A stretch of 64,000 bases of DNA from Propionibacteriales bacterium (GCA_026392455.1 JAPLCB010000004.1:1-64000), one strand, 5' to 3'. Positions 1 through 8,921 are shown, numbered from the stretch's first letter. Translations and numbers: made by a program. Notes: a model not told the origin generated them from the letters alone.

Positions 1-1
1 G

Positions 2-547
2 CGGAACGTGCCGTTCTTCGGGATCTGTCTCGGCATGCAGTGCGCCGTGATGGAGTTTGCGCGGCACGTGGCCGGAATGGCGGATGCGAACAGCACCGAG
101 TTCAATGAGAAGACTTCGAATCCGGTGATTGACCTGATGGATGCCCAGCGCGCTGTGACGAGCAAGGGCGGAACCATGCGGCTGGGGTCCTACCCTTGCC
201 GCCTGGGCGAAGGCACGCGGGCGCGGGAGGCGTATGGGACCCCTGAGATCTCCGAGCGGCACCGGCACCGCTACGAGGTCAACAACGCGTACCGCGACAA
301 GCTGGAGCAGGCTGGACTGGTGTTCTCCGGCACGTCGCCGGACAACAACCTGGTCGAGTACGTCGAGCTCCCTGCCGAGGTGCACCCGTACTACGTGTCC
401 ACCCAGGCGCACCCGGAGCTGCGCTCGCGTCCGACCCGTCCGCACCCGCTCTTCGCCGGGCTCGTCGGTGCGGCGATCACCCGTCAGCGCGAGCTGCGGA
501 TCCCGATCGACGAGACCGGGCTGCGGCGGCACAGCGACGATGCCTGA
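2..547 (+). CDS. pyrG: CTP synthase, C-terminal part (truncated by window start)
   Basis: This is the glutamine amidotransferase half of CTP synthase, which makes CTP from UTP using ammonia released from glutamine. The frame is open from base 2, so the N-terminal synthetase domain lies outside the window. The nucleophile motif GICLGMQ is at the very start and the catalytic His/Glu pair is in QAHPEL near the end, both typical of class I GATases. The DxNSTEF and GGTMRLG stretches between them are CTP-synthase-like. The stop overlaps the next gene by 8 bp, so the two are probably co-transcribed. The identity is well supported; only the missing 5' part is unknown. Confidence 0.95.
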   Translation, partial: RNVPFFGICLGMQCAVMEFARHVAGMADANSTEFNEKTSNPVIDLMDAQRAVTSKGGTMRLGSYPCRLGEGTRAREAYGTPEISERHRHRYEVNNAYRDKLEQAGLVFSGTSPDNNLVEYVELPAEVHPYYVSTQAHPELRSRPTRPHPLFAGLVGAAITRQRELRIPIDETGLRRHSDDA

Positions 548-1127
548 GCCGCTCGCGGACAGCCCGCAGAGCTGGCCCCTGGTCGGGTCCCGGTACGTCC
601 ACCAGTCCGGCTGGGTGGTGAACTTCCGCGAGGACACGATCCACGTTCCCGGTGAGCCCGAGCACGAGTTCACCCGGTTGGTGGTCGAGGACCCCGGGGC
701 CGTGGTGGTGCTCGCGATCGACGAGGACGACCAGGTGGTGATCCTGCGGCAGTACCGGCACGCCGTGCAGAAGCGGATGATCCAGCTCCCTGCCGGGAAG
801 CTCGACAAGCCGGGCGAGGACCCGTTGGTCGCCGCCCAGCGCGAGCTCCGCGAGGAGACCGGGTTGGCTGCCGCCGAGTGGACCCCCCTGCTGACGACCT
901 ACGCGTCCGCGGGCATCACGTCCGAGACGCACGCGCTGTACCTGGCCCGGGACCTCCGCGAGGTCCCGCGTGACTTCGAGGTGCAGCACGAGGAGGCGGA
1001 CATGACGCTCGAGCGGGTCCGCTACGCCGACCTCCTCGAGGCGGTCCTGGACGGGCGCGCCGCCGATGCGCCGCTGGCGACCGCGGTCCTGACCTACGAG
1101 CTGCTCAGGGGCCGGGGACGGCTGTGA
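540..1127 (+). CDS. Nudix hydrolase, probable ADP-ribose pyrophosphatase
   Basis: A 195-residue Nudix protein. A complete Nudix box (G-x5-E-x7-REL-x-EE-x-GL) is visible at about residues 86–108, with the glutamates that bind Mg2+. The stretch before it ([22 protein letters not shown], split here as [10 protein letters not shown] and [11 protein letters not shown]) is typical of ADP-ribose pyrophosphatases, which split ADP-ribose to AMP and ribose-5-phosphate. The ATG at 540 was chosen because it overlaps the pyrG stop and gives the usual family length. Its stop overlaps the next GTG by 4 bp. The family is certain; the exact substrate is inferred. Confidence 0.85.
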   Translation: MPEPLADSPQSWPLVGSRYVHQSGWVVNFREDTIHVPGEPEHEFTRLVVEDPGAVVVLAIDEDDQVVILRQYRHAVQKRMIQLPAGKLDKPGEDPLVAAQRELREETGLAAAEWTPLLTTYASAGITSETHALYLARDLREVPRDFEVQHEEADMTLERVRYADLLEAVLDGRAADAPLATAVLTYELLRGRGRL

Positions 1128-2284
1128 CGCCCTCCGACGGCGCCGCGGCGGCCCTGGTCGTCGACGTCCTGGAGCACCACCCGGTGATCGACGGCCACAA
1201 CGACCTGATCTGGCACGCCCGCAAGCACCACGGCTACGACTGGGACCAGTTCGACGTCGGTGGTGACCTCTCCGGCACCGGGGTGCACACCGACCTGACC
1301 CGGATGCGGGCCGGGGGAGTGGGCGCCCAGTTCTGGTCGGTCTACGTACCGTCGCGCCTCACCGCGGACGAGATCCTGACCGCCACCTTCGAGCAGATCG
1401 ACGCCGTCCACGCGCTGGTCGGCAAGTACGCCGACCGGATGGCACTGGCCACCGGGGCCGCCGACGTGGAGGCGGCCTGGTCGACGGGCCGGATCGCCTC
1501 GCTGCTCGGGGCGGAGGGTGGTCACCAGATAGGAGGATCGCTCGCGGTGCTCCGGGCGATGCAGGCCCTCGGCGTCCGCTACCTGACCCTGACCCACAAC
1601 GACAACGTGGCCTGGGCGGACTCCGCGACCGACCGTCCCGCCCTGGGGGGTCTCTCCGACTTCGGTCGACAGGTCGTCGCGGAGATGAACCGGATCGGCG
1701 TGCTGGTCGACCTCAGCCACGTCAGCGCGCAGGTGATGCGCCAGGCGCTGGCCATCTCGACGGCCCCGGTGATCTTCTCGCACTCCTCGGCCCGGGCGGT
1801 CTGCCCGCATCCCCGGAACGTCCCCGACGACGTGCTCGCCGGCCTGAAGGTCAACGGCGGGGTCTGCATGGTGACCTTCGTCCCGTGGTTCGTGACGCCG
1901 GCGGTGCACGAGTGGGACCTGGCCACCCAGGACGCTGCCTGGTCGGTCGGCATCGATCCCCGTGACGTCAGCACGTACCAGCCCTTCGCCGAGGAACGCG
2001 CGCTCACCGTGCCGCCGCCGCGCTCCACCGTCGCCGACGTGGTCGCCCACCTCGAGCACGTCCGGGAGGTCGCCGGTATCGAGCACGTCGGGCTCGGCGG
2101 TGACTACGACGGCGTCGAGTGGCTCCCGGAGGGTCTCGACGACGTCTCGGGCTATCCGCGGTTGCTGGTCGCGCTGGCCGAGCGCGGCTGGTCGCGCGAG
2201 GACCTGGCAGCCCTCACCTGCCGCAACACCCTCCGGGTGCTGAGCGACGCCGGGTGCCGCTCCACCGGCAGTGCCCCGGCATAG
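1124..2284 (+). CDS. membrane dipeptidase family M19 (renal dipeptidase-like)
   Basis: A 386-residue zinc dipeptidase of the M19 family, which cleaves dipeptides and sometimes D-amino-acid dipeptides. Metal-ligand motifs appear in order: DGHNDL (His, Asp) near residue 24, the bridging Glu in GAEGGH near residue 130, LTHND near 155, DLSHVS near 195 and GGDYDG near 325. No signal peptide is visible, so it is probably cytosolic in this organism. The start is a GTG overlapping the upstream Nudix stop (GTGA), implying translational coupling in a pyrG–Nudix–dipeptidase operon. Confidence 0.88.
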   Translation: MTPSDGAAAALVVDVLEHHPVIDGHNDLIWHARKHHGYDWDQFDVGGDLSGTGVHTDLTRMRAGGVGAQFWSVYVPSRLTADEILTATFEQIDAVHALVGKYADRMALATGAADVEAAWSTGRIASLLGAEGGHQIGGSLAVLRAMQALGVRYLTLTHNDNVAWADSATDRPALGGLSDFGRQVVAEMNRIGVLVDLSHVSAQVMRQALAISTAPVIFSHSSARAVCPHPRNVPDDVLAGLKVNGGVCMVTFVPWFVTPAVHEWDLATQDAAWSVGIDPRDVSTYQPFAEERALTVPPPRSTVADVVAHLEHVREVAGIEHVGLGGDYDGVEWLPEGLDDVSGYPRLLVALAERGWSREDLAALTCRNTLRVLSDAGCRSTGSAPA

Positions 2285-2339
2285 GATCGATCCACACCGG
2301 TACACCGTCGTGCCGGCGGAGGAGTCTGGGAGGACCGCT

Positions 2340-3467
2340 GTGAAGATCGGTGTGCCGAAGGAAGTCAAGAACCACGAGTACCGGGTGGCGATCACGCCGA
2401 TCGGGGTCCACGAGCTGGTCGCCCACGGGCACGAGGTCTTCGTGGAGCGATCCGCCGGAACCGGATCCTCGATCAGCGACGACGAGTACGCCGGTGCCGG
2501 TGCGACCATCCTCGACGCGGCTGACGACGTCTGGGCCCGTGCTGACCTGGTGCTGAAGGTCAAGGAGCCGGTCGCCGAGGAGTACCACCGGCTGCGCGAG
2601 GGCCTGGTCCTGTTCACCTACCTGCACCTGGCTGCGGACCGTCCCCTCACCGAGGAGCTGATGGCGCGCAAGGTCACCTCGATCGCCTACGAGACCGTGC
2701 AGCTGCCCTCGGGCGGGCTGCCGCTGCTCTACCCGATGTCCGAGGTGGCCGGGTGCCTCGCGCCGCAGGTGGGGGCCTACTCCTTGATGAAGGCGCAGGG
2801 CGGCCGCGGGGTCCTGATGGGCGGCGTCGGTGGCGTCGCCAACGCCAAGGTCGTGATCATCGGGGCCGGTGTCTCCGGCCAGAACGCCGCCAACATCGCT
2901 CTCGGGATGGGAGCGGACGTCACCCTGCTCGACAACGACCTGGACAAGCTCCGGATGTCGTTCTGGCGCTACAACAACCGCGTGCACGGGCTGGCGTCGT
3001 CCAAGCTGGCCATCGAGCAGCAGGTCACCGAGGCGGACCTGGTGATCGGGGCGGTGCTGATCCCCGGTGCCGCGGCGCCGAAGCTGGTCTCCAACGACCT
3101 GGTCTCCCGGATGAAGCCCGGCTCGGTGCTGGTCGACATCGCGGTGGACCAGGGCGGCTGCTTCGAGGACACCCGTGCGACCACGCACGCGGACCCGACC
3201 TACCAGGTGCACAGCTCGACGTTCTACTGCGTGGCGAACATGCCCGGAGCCGTTCCGAACACCTCGACCTACGCGCTGACCAACGCGACCCTGCCGTACG
3301 CCGTCGCGCTGGCGGACCGTGGCTGGGTCGCCGCGTGCGAGCGGGACCGCTCGCTCGCGCTCGGGTTGAACACGCACGCCGGACAGCTGACCTGCCCGCC
3401 CGTGGGTGCGGCGCACGGGCTCGACGCGATCACGCCCGAGGCCGCCATCGCGGGAGCGCTGCCCTGA
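2340..3467 (+). CDS. ald: alanine dehydrogenase
   Basis: NAD-dependent L-alanine dehydrogenase (alanine to pyruvate and ammonia) of 375 residues, close to the usual 371. The N-terminus [20 protein letters not shown] is diagnostic of the family, with the substrate-binding Arg and Lys. The nucleotide-binding motif [14 protein letters not shown] lies near residues 170–183. The GTG at 2340 was preferred over an upstream in-frame ATG because it gives the canonical N-terminus and has a GGGAGGA ribosome site 6–12 nt before it. The stop overlaps the possible xerD start. Confidence 0.93.
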   Translation: MKIGVPKEVKNHEYRVAITPIGVHELVAHGHEVFVERSAGTGSSISDDEYAGAGATILDAADDVWARADLVLKVKEPVAEEYHRLREGLVLFTYLHLAADRPLTEELMARKVTSIAYETVQLPSGGLPLLYPMSEVAGCLAPQVGAYSLMKAQGGRGVLMGGVGGVANAKVVIIGAGVSGQNAANIALGMGADVTLLDNDLDKLRMSFWRYNNRVHGLASSKLAIEQQVTEADLVIGAVLIPGAAAPKLVSNDLVSRMKPGSVLVDIAVDQGGCFEDTRATTHADPTYQVHSSTFYCVANMPGAVPNTSTYALTNATLPYAVALADRGWVAACERDRSLALGLNTHAGQLTCPPVGAAHGLDAITPEAAIAGALP

Positions 3468-4417
3468 CCACGGTCAGCCAACCGAGTCCGCTGGTCCGGG
3501 CCGTCCGTACCTATCTGGACCACCTCGGGGTGGAGCGTGGCCTGGCCACGAACACCCTGACGTCGTACCGGCGAGACCTGCGGCGGTACCTGGGCTACCT
3601 GGACCAGCTCGGGATCGGCGACCTGGACGCGATCACCGAGCAGACGGTGCTGGGTTTCCTGATGGCGCTGCGCGAGGGCGACCGTGACAACCCGCCGCTG
3701 AGCGCCACGTCGGCGGGTCGGACGGTGGTGGCGGTGCGGGGTTTCCACAAGTTCGCGGTCTCCGACGGGCTCGCCTCGACCAACCCCGCCGTGAGGGTCA
3801 AACCGCCCAGTCCGGCGAAGCGGTTGCCCAAGGCGCTCCCGCTCGCCGACGTGGAGGCCATCCTGGACGCTGCCGGAGCCCCGGAGACGAACCTGGCCCT
3901 GCGCGACCGGGCCCTGCTGGAGCTGCTCTACGGCACCGGTGCCCGGATCTCCGAGGCCGTCGGCCTGGACGTCGACGACCTCGATCTCGGTGACGGCGAG
4001 CAGCCCGGCACGGTGCTGCTGCGCGGCAAGGGTGGCAAGGAGCGGATCGTCCCGGTCGGGCGTTTCGCGCGCGAGGCCATCGGCGCCTACCTGACCCGGG
4101 CGCGTCCCGATCTCGTCGCCGCCGGCAAGGGTGGACCGGCCATGTTCCTCAACGCCCGTGGCGGTCGGCTCTCGCGGCAGAGCGCCTGGACCGTGATCGT
4201 CCGGTCCGCCGAGCGTGCCGGGGTGCGGGCGGAGGTCTCGCCGCACACCATGCGGCACTCGTTCGCGACCCACTTGCTGGAGGGCGGTGCCGACGTCCGG
4301 GTCGTCCAGGAACTGCTGGGGCACGCATCGGTGACGACGACCCAGATCTACACCCTGGTGACGGTCGACAGCCTCCGCGAGGTGTACGCCGCCGCCCATC
4401 CCCGGGCACTCTCGTAA
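3464..4417 (+). CDS. xerD: tyrosine recombinase XerD
   Basis: Site-specific recombinase that resolves chromosome dimers at dif, together with XerC. The core-binding SAM-like domain occupies roughly residues 10–95 ([19 protein letters not shown]). The catalytic domain shows Arg in GTGARISE (~160), HTMRHSF (~261–267), the His in LLGHAS (~287) and the nucleophile Tyr in QIYTLV (~295). The start is problematic: no ATG, GTG or TTG sits where the family begins. A CTG overlapping the ald stop (CTGA) preceded by GGGAG is the best position. The next in-frame alternative, GTG at 3530, would remove the first helix. Confidence 0.9.
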   Translation: MTTVSQPSPLVRAVRTYLDHLGVERGLATNTLTSYRRDLRRYLGYLDQLGIGDLDAITEQTVLGFLMALREGDRDNPPLSATSAGRTVVAVRGFHKFAVSDGLASTNPAVRVKPPSPAKRLPKALPLADVEAILDAAGAPETNLALRDRALLELLYGTGARISEAVGLDVDDLDLGDGEQPGTVLLRGKGGKERIVPVGRFAREAIGAYLTRARPDLVAAGKGGPAMFLNARGGRLSRQSAWTVIVRSAERAGVRAEVSPHTMRHSFATHLLEGGADVRVVQELLGHASVTTTQIYTLVTVDSLREVYAAAHPRALS

Positions 4418-4429
4418 CCCACAGACTTA

Positions 4430-4455
4430 TGCACAGGCAGACAGCGGCCTGTGCA
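4430..4455. repeat. perfect 9-bp inverted repeat upstream of parA
   Basis: TGCACAGGC, an 8-nt spacer, then GCCTGTGCA: a perfect palindrome 12 bp after the xerD stop and about 160 bp before parA. It overlaps TTATGCACA, one mismatch from the DnaA box TTATCCACA. It could be the xerD terminator stem, an operator or a binding site for the ParA/RHH partition-like pair. No T-run follows, which weakens the terminator reading. Confidence 0.6.
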
Positions 4456-4549
4456 CCTGAGCGGGGCCGAATACACACTGTTTCCCCAGATCTCAGGTTC
4501 TGCGATCCAGTGTCCGGTCCTGGGTTGTGAGCCCTCGGCCGACGGGCCT

Positions 4550-4555
4550 AGAGTC
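4550..4555 (+). promoter_or_regulatory. probable -10 element for the parA-scpAB operon
   Basis: TAGAGT matches the TANNNT -10 pattern seen repeatedly in this window. It sits 61 bp before the parA ATG, so the message would have a leader of about 55 nt carrying the CGGGAGA ribosome site. No convincing -35 was identified. Confidence 0.4.
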
Positions 4556-4616
4556 GCGGCCACCGCCACGACTTGGCGTCAAGTCGACAAAGTGGCAACG
4601 CACCCGGGAGACCATC

Positions 4617-5702
4617 ATGAGCGGAGCCGACGGATTCGGCGGACAGTCCACCAGTGCCTCCGAGGTTCCGCCCCTGGTGCACAACCCGGTCGCCGAACGC
4701 ACCCAGGACGCGACTGTGCTGCAACACACCGCCTTCGGGGCCCCCGAAGGCGTCGGACCGTCGGACCAGCAGGTCACACTGGAGGTCCCCGCCGTCGAGC
4801 AGCACCAGGAGCCTCCCGTGATCACCGCCGCCAGTTCCGAGGAGTCCGGACCGGCGGACGTGATGGGCCCGACCGGCCGACCGCTACCGACCTTCCCCGA
4901 GCCCGCTCCCGTCGGTGCCCGGACCCGGGCCCGGGTCGTCTCGATGTGCAACCAGAAGGGTGGGGTCGGCAAGACCACCACCACGATCAACCTGGGCGCG
5001 TCCCTGGCCGAGTTCGGGCGCAAGGTGCTGCTCGTCGACTTCGACCCGCAGGGCTCGCTGTCGGTCGGCCTGGGGCTGAACCCGCACCAGATGGAGCTCT
5101 CCATCTACAACCTGCTGATGCAGCGCGACATCGCTCTGGACGATGTCGTGGTCCCGACCGGTGTCCCGGGGATGGACCTGCTGCCCTCCAACATCGACCT
5201 GTCCGCCGCCGAGGTCCAGCTGGTGCACGAGGTCGCTCGCGAGCAGACCCTGCAGCGGGTGCTCGGCCCGGCCCTCGACCAGTACGACATCATCCTGATC
5301 GACTGCCAGCCCTCGTTGGGCCTGCTGACCGTCAACGCCCTGACGGCGTCCGACGGCGTCATCGTTCCGCTGGAGTGCGAGTACTTCGCCCTCCGGGGTG
5401 TCGCGCTGCTCAAGACCACCATCGACAAGGTCAAGGAGCGGCTCAACCCGCGCCTGGAGGTCGAGGGCATCCTCGGCACCATGTACGACGGTCGTACGCT
5501 GCACAGCCGCGAGGTCATGCAGCGCCTGGTCGAGGCCTGGGGTGACACCGTCTTCCACACGGTGATCCGCCGGACGGTGAAGTTCTCCGACGCCACCGTC
5601 GCCGGTGAGCCGATCACCAACTACGCCTCGTCGTCGGCCGGCGCCGACTCCTACCGGCAGCTCGCCAAGGAGGTGCTGGCCCGTTGGCAGCGCGACGCGT
5701 GA
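4617..5702 (+). CDS. ParA/Soj-family ATPase upstream of scpAB
   Basis: A 361-residue deviant Walker ATPase of the ParA/MinD type. About 100 residues of low-complexity N-terminus precede the core. The Walker A motif KGGVGKTTT follows MCNQ near residue 118, with DFDPQGSLSVGLG and the switch IIDCQPSLGLLTVNAL downstream. It is not the oriC-linked ParA, because its neighbours are scpA, scpB and rluB, a common actinobacterial arrangement. The likely role is chromosome organisation together with condensin, by analogy. The ATG at 4617 follows CGGGAG. The stop overlaps the next gene through GTGA. Confidence 0.88.
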   Translation: MSGADGFGGQSTSASEVPPLVHNPVAERTQDATVLQHTAFGAPEGVGPSDQQVTLEVPAVEQHQEPPVITAASSEESGPADVMGPTGRPLPTFPEPAPVGARTRARVVSMCNQKGGVGKTTTTINLGASLAEFGRKVLLVDFDPQGSLSVGLGLNPHQMELSIYNLLMQRDIALDDVVVPTGVPGMDLLPSNIDLSAAEVQLVHEVAREQTLQRVLGPALDQYDIILIDCQPSLGLLTVNALTASDGVIVPLECEYFALRGVALLKTTIDKVKERLNPRLEVEGILGTMYDGRTLHSREVMQRLVEAWGDTVFHTVIRRTVKFSDATVAGEPITNYASSSAGADSYRQLAKEVLARWQRDA

Positions 5703-6067
5703 GCATGCCCACGGCTGACGACCTCTTCCGGCCGACCAGCCCGACCAGCACGGAGGGCGCCGAGGGCGATCTGGCCGAGGAGCCGCCCGTGGTCGCTGCG
5801 GTCCCGGCGGCCAGGACCACCTCGAAGGCCTCGGCCAAGGACGCTGCCCGGCAGCCGAGCGGTCGGGTCCGGCACGACGAGAAGATGACCGTCTACGTGA
5901 CGGCCGACGAGCTCGTCGACATCGAGCACGCCCGGCTGGACCTGCGGCGGCACCACGGTCTGGCCGTGGATCGCGGTCGCCTGGTCCGCGAGGCGCTGGC
6001 GATCGTGCTGGCCGACCTCGAGGAGCACGGCGACGACAGCGAGCTCGTCCGCCGGTTGCTCGGATGA
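5699..6067 (+). CDS. small ribbon-helix-helix-like protein between parA and scpA
   Basis: A 122-residue protein. The first ~60 residues look disordered (Pro, Ser, Thr, Ala and acidic). The C-terminal half (MTVYVTADELVDIEHARLDLR, split as MTVYVTADEL and VDIEHARLDL, then RGRLVREALAIVLADLEEHG) has the strand–helix–helix pattern of ribbon-helix-helix DNA-binding proteins. The GTG at 5699 overlaps the parA stop; ATG 5705 in the same frame is an alternative. Its stop overlaps scpA by 4 bp. A ParA next to an RHH protein resembles plasmid type Ib ParA/ParG pairs. A DNA-binding partner role is inferred, not shown. Confidence 0.7.
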   Translation: MSMPTADDLFRPTSPTSTEGAEGDLAEEPPVVAAVPAARTTSKASAKDAARQPSGRVRHDEKMTVYVTADELVDIEHARLDLRRHHGLAVDRGRLVREALAIVLADLEEHGDDSELVRRLLG

Positions 6068-6978
6068 CGACGACCGCGGCCGCCGAGGCCGTCACCGCCG
6101 GCGGCGCCGGTGGGCTCGGGACCGACGGCGTCGAGAGCTCCTTCGCCGTCCGGCTCGACAATTTCGAGGGCCCGTTCGACCTGCTGCTGAGCCTGATCAG
6201 CAAGCACAAGATGGATGTCACCGAGGTGGCGCTCTCGAAGGTCACCGATGAGTTCATCGCCCACATCAAGGCCGCGGGCGATGTCTGGGACCTGGAGCAG
6301 ACCACCTCCTTCCTGCTGATCGCCTCGACGTTGCTGGACCTGAAGGCGGCCCGGCTGCTGCCGTCGGGCGATGTCGAGGACGAGGAGGACCTCGCGCTCC
6401 TGGAAGCCCGGGACCTGCTGTTCGCCCGGCTGCTCCAGTACCGGGCGTTCAAGCACGTCGCCGCCGTGATGGAGACCCGGATGGCCGCCGAGGCGCTGCG
6501 GTTCCCCCGGGCCGTGGGCCTCGACGAACGCTTCGCGACGCTGCTGCCGGACGTGCTGATCGGCCTCGGCCTCGAGGAGTTCGCCGGGCTCGCAGCGAAG
6601 GCGCTGGAGCCCAAGCCCGAACCCGAGGGCATCTCGATCGCGCACATCCACGCGCCGATGGTCAGCGTCCGCGAGCAGGCCCACCTGGTCGTCGAGCGGC
6701 TGCGGGTGATGGGGACGCTCACGTTCCGCAAGCTCGCCGCCGACGCCCCCGACACGATGACCCGGGTGGCGCGGTTCCTGGCGCTGCTGGAGCTCTTCCG
6801 CGAAGGCGTACTGGCCTTCGACCAGGTGACCCCGCTGGGCGAGCTCACCGTCCGCTGGACCGGCGGGGAGGACCAGGAGGTCGAGATCAACGACGAGTTC
6901 GACGGCACTCCATTGCCGCTCGACGAGCCGCCCACCGCTGACCAGGCCAGCGCCGAACCCGACGAGGACAACCCATGA
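6064..6978 (+). CDS. scpA: segregation and condensation protein A (kleisin)
   Basis: The kleisin subunit of the bacterial SMC condensin, which bridges SMC heads and binds ScpB. The family signature FAVRLDNFEGPFDLLLSLI lies near residues 28–46, and the C-terminal winged-helix region (RFLALLELFREGVLAFDQ) near 235–255. The 304-residue length is normal. An acidic tail follows. The ATG overlaps the upstream RHH-like gene (ATGA) and the stop overlaps scpB by 4 bp, so the four genes are one translationally coupled unit. Confidence 0.93.
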   Translation: MTTTAAAEAVTAGGAGGLGTDGVESSFAVRLDNFEGPFDLLLSLISKHKMDVTEVALSKVTDEFIAHIKAAGDVWDLEQTTSFLLIASTLLDLKAARLLPSGDVEDEEDLALLEARDLLFARLLQYRAFKHVAAVMETRMAAEALRFPRAVGLDERFATLLPDVLIGLGLEEFAGLAAKALEPKPEPEGISIAHIHAPMVSVREQAHLVVERLRVMGTLTFRKLAADAPDTMTRVARFLALLELFREGVLAFDQVTPLGELTVRWTGGEDQEVEINDEFDGTPLPLDEPPTADQASAEPDEDNP

Positions 6979-7682
6979 CCGAGACCCAGACCTCCCCGGA
7001 CGTCGAGCTCGAGGCCACCGAGGCCACCGAGGCCACCGAGGCGGCCGTCGAGTCCGAGGGCGAGGCGCTCTCCATCCCGCTGGCGGACCTGCGACCGGCG
7101 CTCGAAGCACTGCTGATGGTCGCCGACCAGCCGTTGGACGACATCACCCTCGCGACCGCGGTCGGCTACCCGGTCAGCGAGGTTTCCGGCGCTCTCGCCG
7201 CCCTCGCGTCCGAGTACGACGAGCAGGTCCGCGGTTTCGAGCTGCGCAGTGTCGCCGGTGGTTGGCGCTACTACACCCGCGAGGAGTTCGCTCCGGTGGT
7301 GGAGAAGTTCGTCCTCGAGGGGCAGCAGGCCCGGCTCACCAACGCGGCACTGGAGACCCTGGCCGTCGTCGCCTACAAGCAGCCGGTCAGCCGGAGCCGC
7401 GTCTCGGCCATCCGTGGTGTCAACGTCGACGGGGTGATGCGGACGCTGCTGTCGCGCGGCCTCGTCGAGGAAGCCGGCACGGACACCGAGACCGGAGCCA
7501 ACCTCTACCGGACCACCAACTACTTCCTGGAGCGGATCGGCATCACCTCCCTCGACGAGCTTCCCGAGCTGGCGCCGTTCGTGCCGGACATGGACGAGTT
7601 CGACTTCGACGAGGCGCTGGCCACCCACGCCGTGCCGCTCGCCGGCGACTCCGACTCCGACGTTCCCGACGCCGGTGAGTGA
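6975..7682 (+). CDS. scpB: segregation and condensation protein B
   Basis: A 235-residue winged-helix dimer that binds ScpA in the SMC complex. The conserved core is LRPALEALLMVADQPL near residue 37, LRSVAGGWRYYTREEFAPVVEKF near 90 (quoted as LRSVAGGWRYYT and EEFAPVVEKF) and LAVVAYKQPVSRSRVSAIRGV near 130. The N-terminus carries a small in-frame duplication, (EAT)x3, from a 9-bp repeat. The C-terminus is acidic. The start overlaps scpA and the end overlaps the rluB GTG. Confidence 0.93.
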   Translation: MTETQTSPDVELEATEATEATEAAVESEGEALSIPLADLRPALEALLMVADQPLDDITLATAVGYPVSEVSGALAALASEYDEQVRGFELRSVAGGWRYYTREEFAPVVEKFVLEGQQARLTNAALETLAVVAYKQPVSRSRVSAIRGVNVDGVMRTLLSRGLVEEAGTDTETGANLYRTTNYFLERIGITSLDELPELAPFVPDMDEFDFDEALATHAVPLAGDSDSDVPDAGE

Positions 7683-8454
7683 TGCCCCGGTCAGCCCCGG
7701 AGCTGCCCTCTTCCCGGGGATCGACCAGGACGGTCTGATCCGGTTGCAGAAGCTGCTGGCGACGTCGGGCGTGGCGAGCCGGCGCAAGTGCGAGGAGCTG
7801 ATGCTCGCCGGCGAGGTCGAGGTCGACGGTGAGGTCGTCACCCGGCTCGGCACCAAGGTGGACCCGACGGTCGCCGTCATCCGGGTCTCCGGGAAGCGGC
7901 TCCCGCCGATCAGCGCCTCGGTCTACCTGGTGCTGAACAAGCCCACCGGGGTGGTCTCGACGATGTCGGACCCCGAAGGGCGTCCGACGCTGACCGACTA
8001 CGTCTCCGACCGCCCCGAGCGGCTGTTCCACGTCGGCCGGTTGGACACCGATACCGACGGCCTGATCCTGCTGACCAACGACGGTGACTTCGCCCAGCGG
8101 CTGGCGCACCCGTCGTACGAGGTGGAGAAGACCTACGTGGCGCAGGTCGCCGGAGCGGTGGACAAGAACACCGTGAAGACCCTGCTCGACGGGGTCACCC
8201 TGGACGACGGGCCGGTCGAGGTCCGCCGCGCCCGGGTGATCTCCACGACCGCCGACCGCGGGATCGTCGAGCTGGTCATCCACGAAGGCCGCAACCGGAT
8301 CGTGCGCCGGCTCCTCGCCGAGATCGGCCACCCGGTCCAGAAGCTCACCCGCACCGCGATCGGGCCGGTCGAGATCGGGCGGCTCAAGAAGGGGGACCTG
8401 CGCGAGCTGACCCTCGACGAGGTCGGCTCGCTGCTGGACACGGCCGGGCTGTGA
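7675..8454 (+). CDS. rluB: rRNA pseudouridine synthase RluB/RsuA family
   Basis: A 259-residue synthase that converts uridine to pseudouridine in 23S rRNA, by family. An S4 RNA-binding domain (RLQKLLATSGVASRRKCEELM) occupies residues ~22–70. The catalytic Asp is in GRLDTDTDGLILLTNDGD near residue 122, and NRIVRRLLAEIGHPV near 205 is also family-typical. It follows scpB with an 8-bp overlap, the conserved scpA-scpB-rluB order of Gram-positive bacteria. Confidence 0.9.
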   Translation: MSDAPVSPGAALFPGIDQDGLIRLQKLLATSGVASRRKCEELMLAGEVEVDGEVVTRLGTKVDPTVAVIRVSGKRLPPISASVYLVLNKPTGVVSTMSDPEGRPTLTDYVSDRPERLFHVGRLDTDTDGLILLTNDGDFAQRLAHPSYEVEKTYVAQVAGAVDKNTVKTLLDGVTLDDGPVEVRRARVISTTADRGIVELVIHEGRNRIVRRLLAEIGHPVQKLTRTAIGPVEIGRLKKGDLRELTLDEVGSLLDTAGL

Positions 8455-8484
8455 TCCCTCGCTCCGCCCGCGGGAGCGGTCGCG

Positions 8485-8490
8485 TAGGGT
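8485..8490 (+). promoter_or_regulatory. probable -10 element of the aroH-tyrA-cmk operon
   Basis: TAGGGT lies 30 bp before the aroH GTG and would give a leader of about 23 nt containing the TGAGGAG ribosome site. A weak inverted repeat (CGCTCC/GGAGCG) just upstream, around 8459–8477, may end the preceding operon. Confidence 0.4.
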
Positions 8491-8519
8491 CGTAGTCCCG
8501 TCTTCCTGAGGAGCAACAA

Positions 8520-8921
8520 GTGTCTGTTCGCGCGGTCCGTGGGGCTACCCAGCTCACCTCCGACACCCGCGAGGAGATGCTCGAGCGGGTCGCCGAGATG
8601 GTGACCGAGGTGATGACGGTCAACGACCTCGACGTCGAGGACTTCATCTCGGTGATCTTCACCGCCACCTCCGACCTGGTCGCGGAGTTCCCGGCGTACG
8701 CGGCCCGCGGTCTGGGGTTCGGCGAGGTGCCGCTGATCTGCGCGCGTGAGCTCGAGATCGAGGGTTCGATGCCGCGGGTGGTCCGGATGATGGCGCACGT
8801 CGAGACGGAGCGCGCACGGTCGGAGATCACGCACGTCTACCTGCACGGCGCGGCGGCGTTGCGGTCCGACCTCACCAAGGTGCGCTCGCTCCCCGACGAG
8901 CTCGAGGAAGCCGCACCGTGA
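8520..8921 (+). CDS. aroH: chorismate mutase, AroH type
   Basis: A 133-residue monofunctional chorismate mutase (chorismate to prephenate, phenylalanine/tyrosine pathway) of the trimeric Bacillus AroH fold. The start MSVRAVRGATQL, followed by ISVIFTATSDLVAEFPAYAAR, is characteristic, as are the active-site region PLICARELEIEGSMPRVVRM (split as PLICARELEI and EGSMPRVVRM) and VYLHGAAALR. GTG start with AGGAG 7 nt upstream. The stop overlaps tyrA, the next enzyme of the tyrosine branch. Confidence 0.92.
   Translation: MSVRAVRGATQLTSDTREEMLERVAEMVTEVMTVNDLDVEDFISVIFTATSDLVAEFPAYAARGLGFGEVPLICARELEIEGSMPRVVRMMAHVETERARSEITHVYLHGAAALRSDLTKVRSLPDELEEAAP

Noticed and set aside
1094-2617. 507-residue minus-strand open frame over the dipeptidase
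   Set aside because: Shadow of the M19 dipeptidase and ald genes; no family features.
3464-4417. Integrase of a mobile element
   Set aside because: The recombinase has XerD-type sequence and sits between ald and parA-scpAB in a housekeeping context, without attachment repeats or phage genes.
4421-4440. Replication origin near the DnaA-box-like TTATGCACA
   Set aside because: Only one box-like site is present, without AT-rich unwinding sequence, dnaA or dnaN; insufficient for oriC.
4884-7880. 998-residue open frame on the minus strand
   Set aside because: It runs antisense to parA, scpA and scpB, has no recognisable domain and is explained by high GC at third positions.
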